Source of the DNA: an uncultured Acidimicrobiales bacterium
Lineage (GTDB): Bacteria > Actinomycetota > Acidimicrobiia > Acidimicrobiales > UBA10347
Assembly (NCBI GenBank): GCA_937991435.1
Contig: CALKPY010000007.1
Coordinates: 1-64,000, forward strand
Reading direction: 5' to 3'
DNA length: 64,000 bases
The notes under the pieces were generated by a model. The model was not told where the DNA came from. It did not search any database and worked only from the letters and a program-made list of their open reading frames with translations. The position numbers and the translations under genes are program-made. Numbering within the stretch: the first letter of the stretch is position 1; every line of letters begins with the position of its first letter. Shown here piece after piece: positions 63,946-64,000 of this stretch.

Positions 63946-64000
63946 ACAAGTTCGAAATCGAAGTAGCGACCAACATCCTGATCAGCGAGGGATGGCACAT

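Noticed and set aside
1-64000. CRISPR array
   Set aside because: No regularly spaced direct repeats of CRISPR type seen; the RAMP-like gene alone is not evidence of a CRISPR system.
1-64000. Integrase, attachment site, IS element
   Set aside because: No recombinase or transposase motif recognised and no terminal repeats seen; lifestyle left undetermined.

Overview
The window looks like part of a tailed (siphovirus-type) phage genome from an actinobacterium-like host. No integrase, large terminase, capsid or DNA polymerase was recognised, so the genome is probably incomplete here. On the minus strand at the right are virion genes: major tail protein, an enormous head-tail connector, HK97-gp10-like protein, tail chaperones with a predicted -1 frameshift, tape measure, minor tail proteins and an M15 endolysin with a PG-binding domain. 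A tRNA cluster (6 tRNAs plus an HNH gene) lies at 44.9-46.2 kb. A block of secreted or membrane-anchored cell-envelope proteins spans 33-43.7 kb (sortase-like substrate, lytic transglycosylases, GH-like protein, VanY-like protein, DUF1996-like protein). Replication and recombination genes lie at 18-32 kb, and many small accessory genes at 0-15 kb. The most striking non-coding signal is a family of at least 14 near-identical promoters (CTAAAG/CTCAAG-N17-GATAAT-ATATATAT). Most sit 6-8 nt from an ATG, implying leaderless mRNAs. Five of them instead start long, protein-poor, hairpin-rich transcripts at 14.7-17.6 and 24.8-27.1 kb. Several of these share 5' sequence blocks, so they look like a family of large structured ncRNAs, one apparently interrupted by an HNH gene. 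Other notable items: a head-tail connector with a roughly 850-aa Cys-rich modular insertion, a phage CCA-adding enzyme matched to tRNA genes half of which lack CCA, a SET-like protein, a RelA/SpoT-type HD hydrolase, a polyprenyl glycosylphosphotransferase and a possible RAMP-fold protein. All calls are from reading the sequence; no database search was run.
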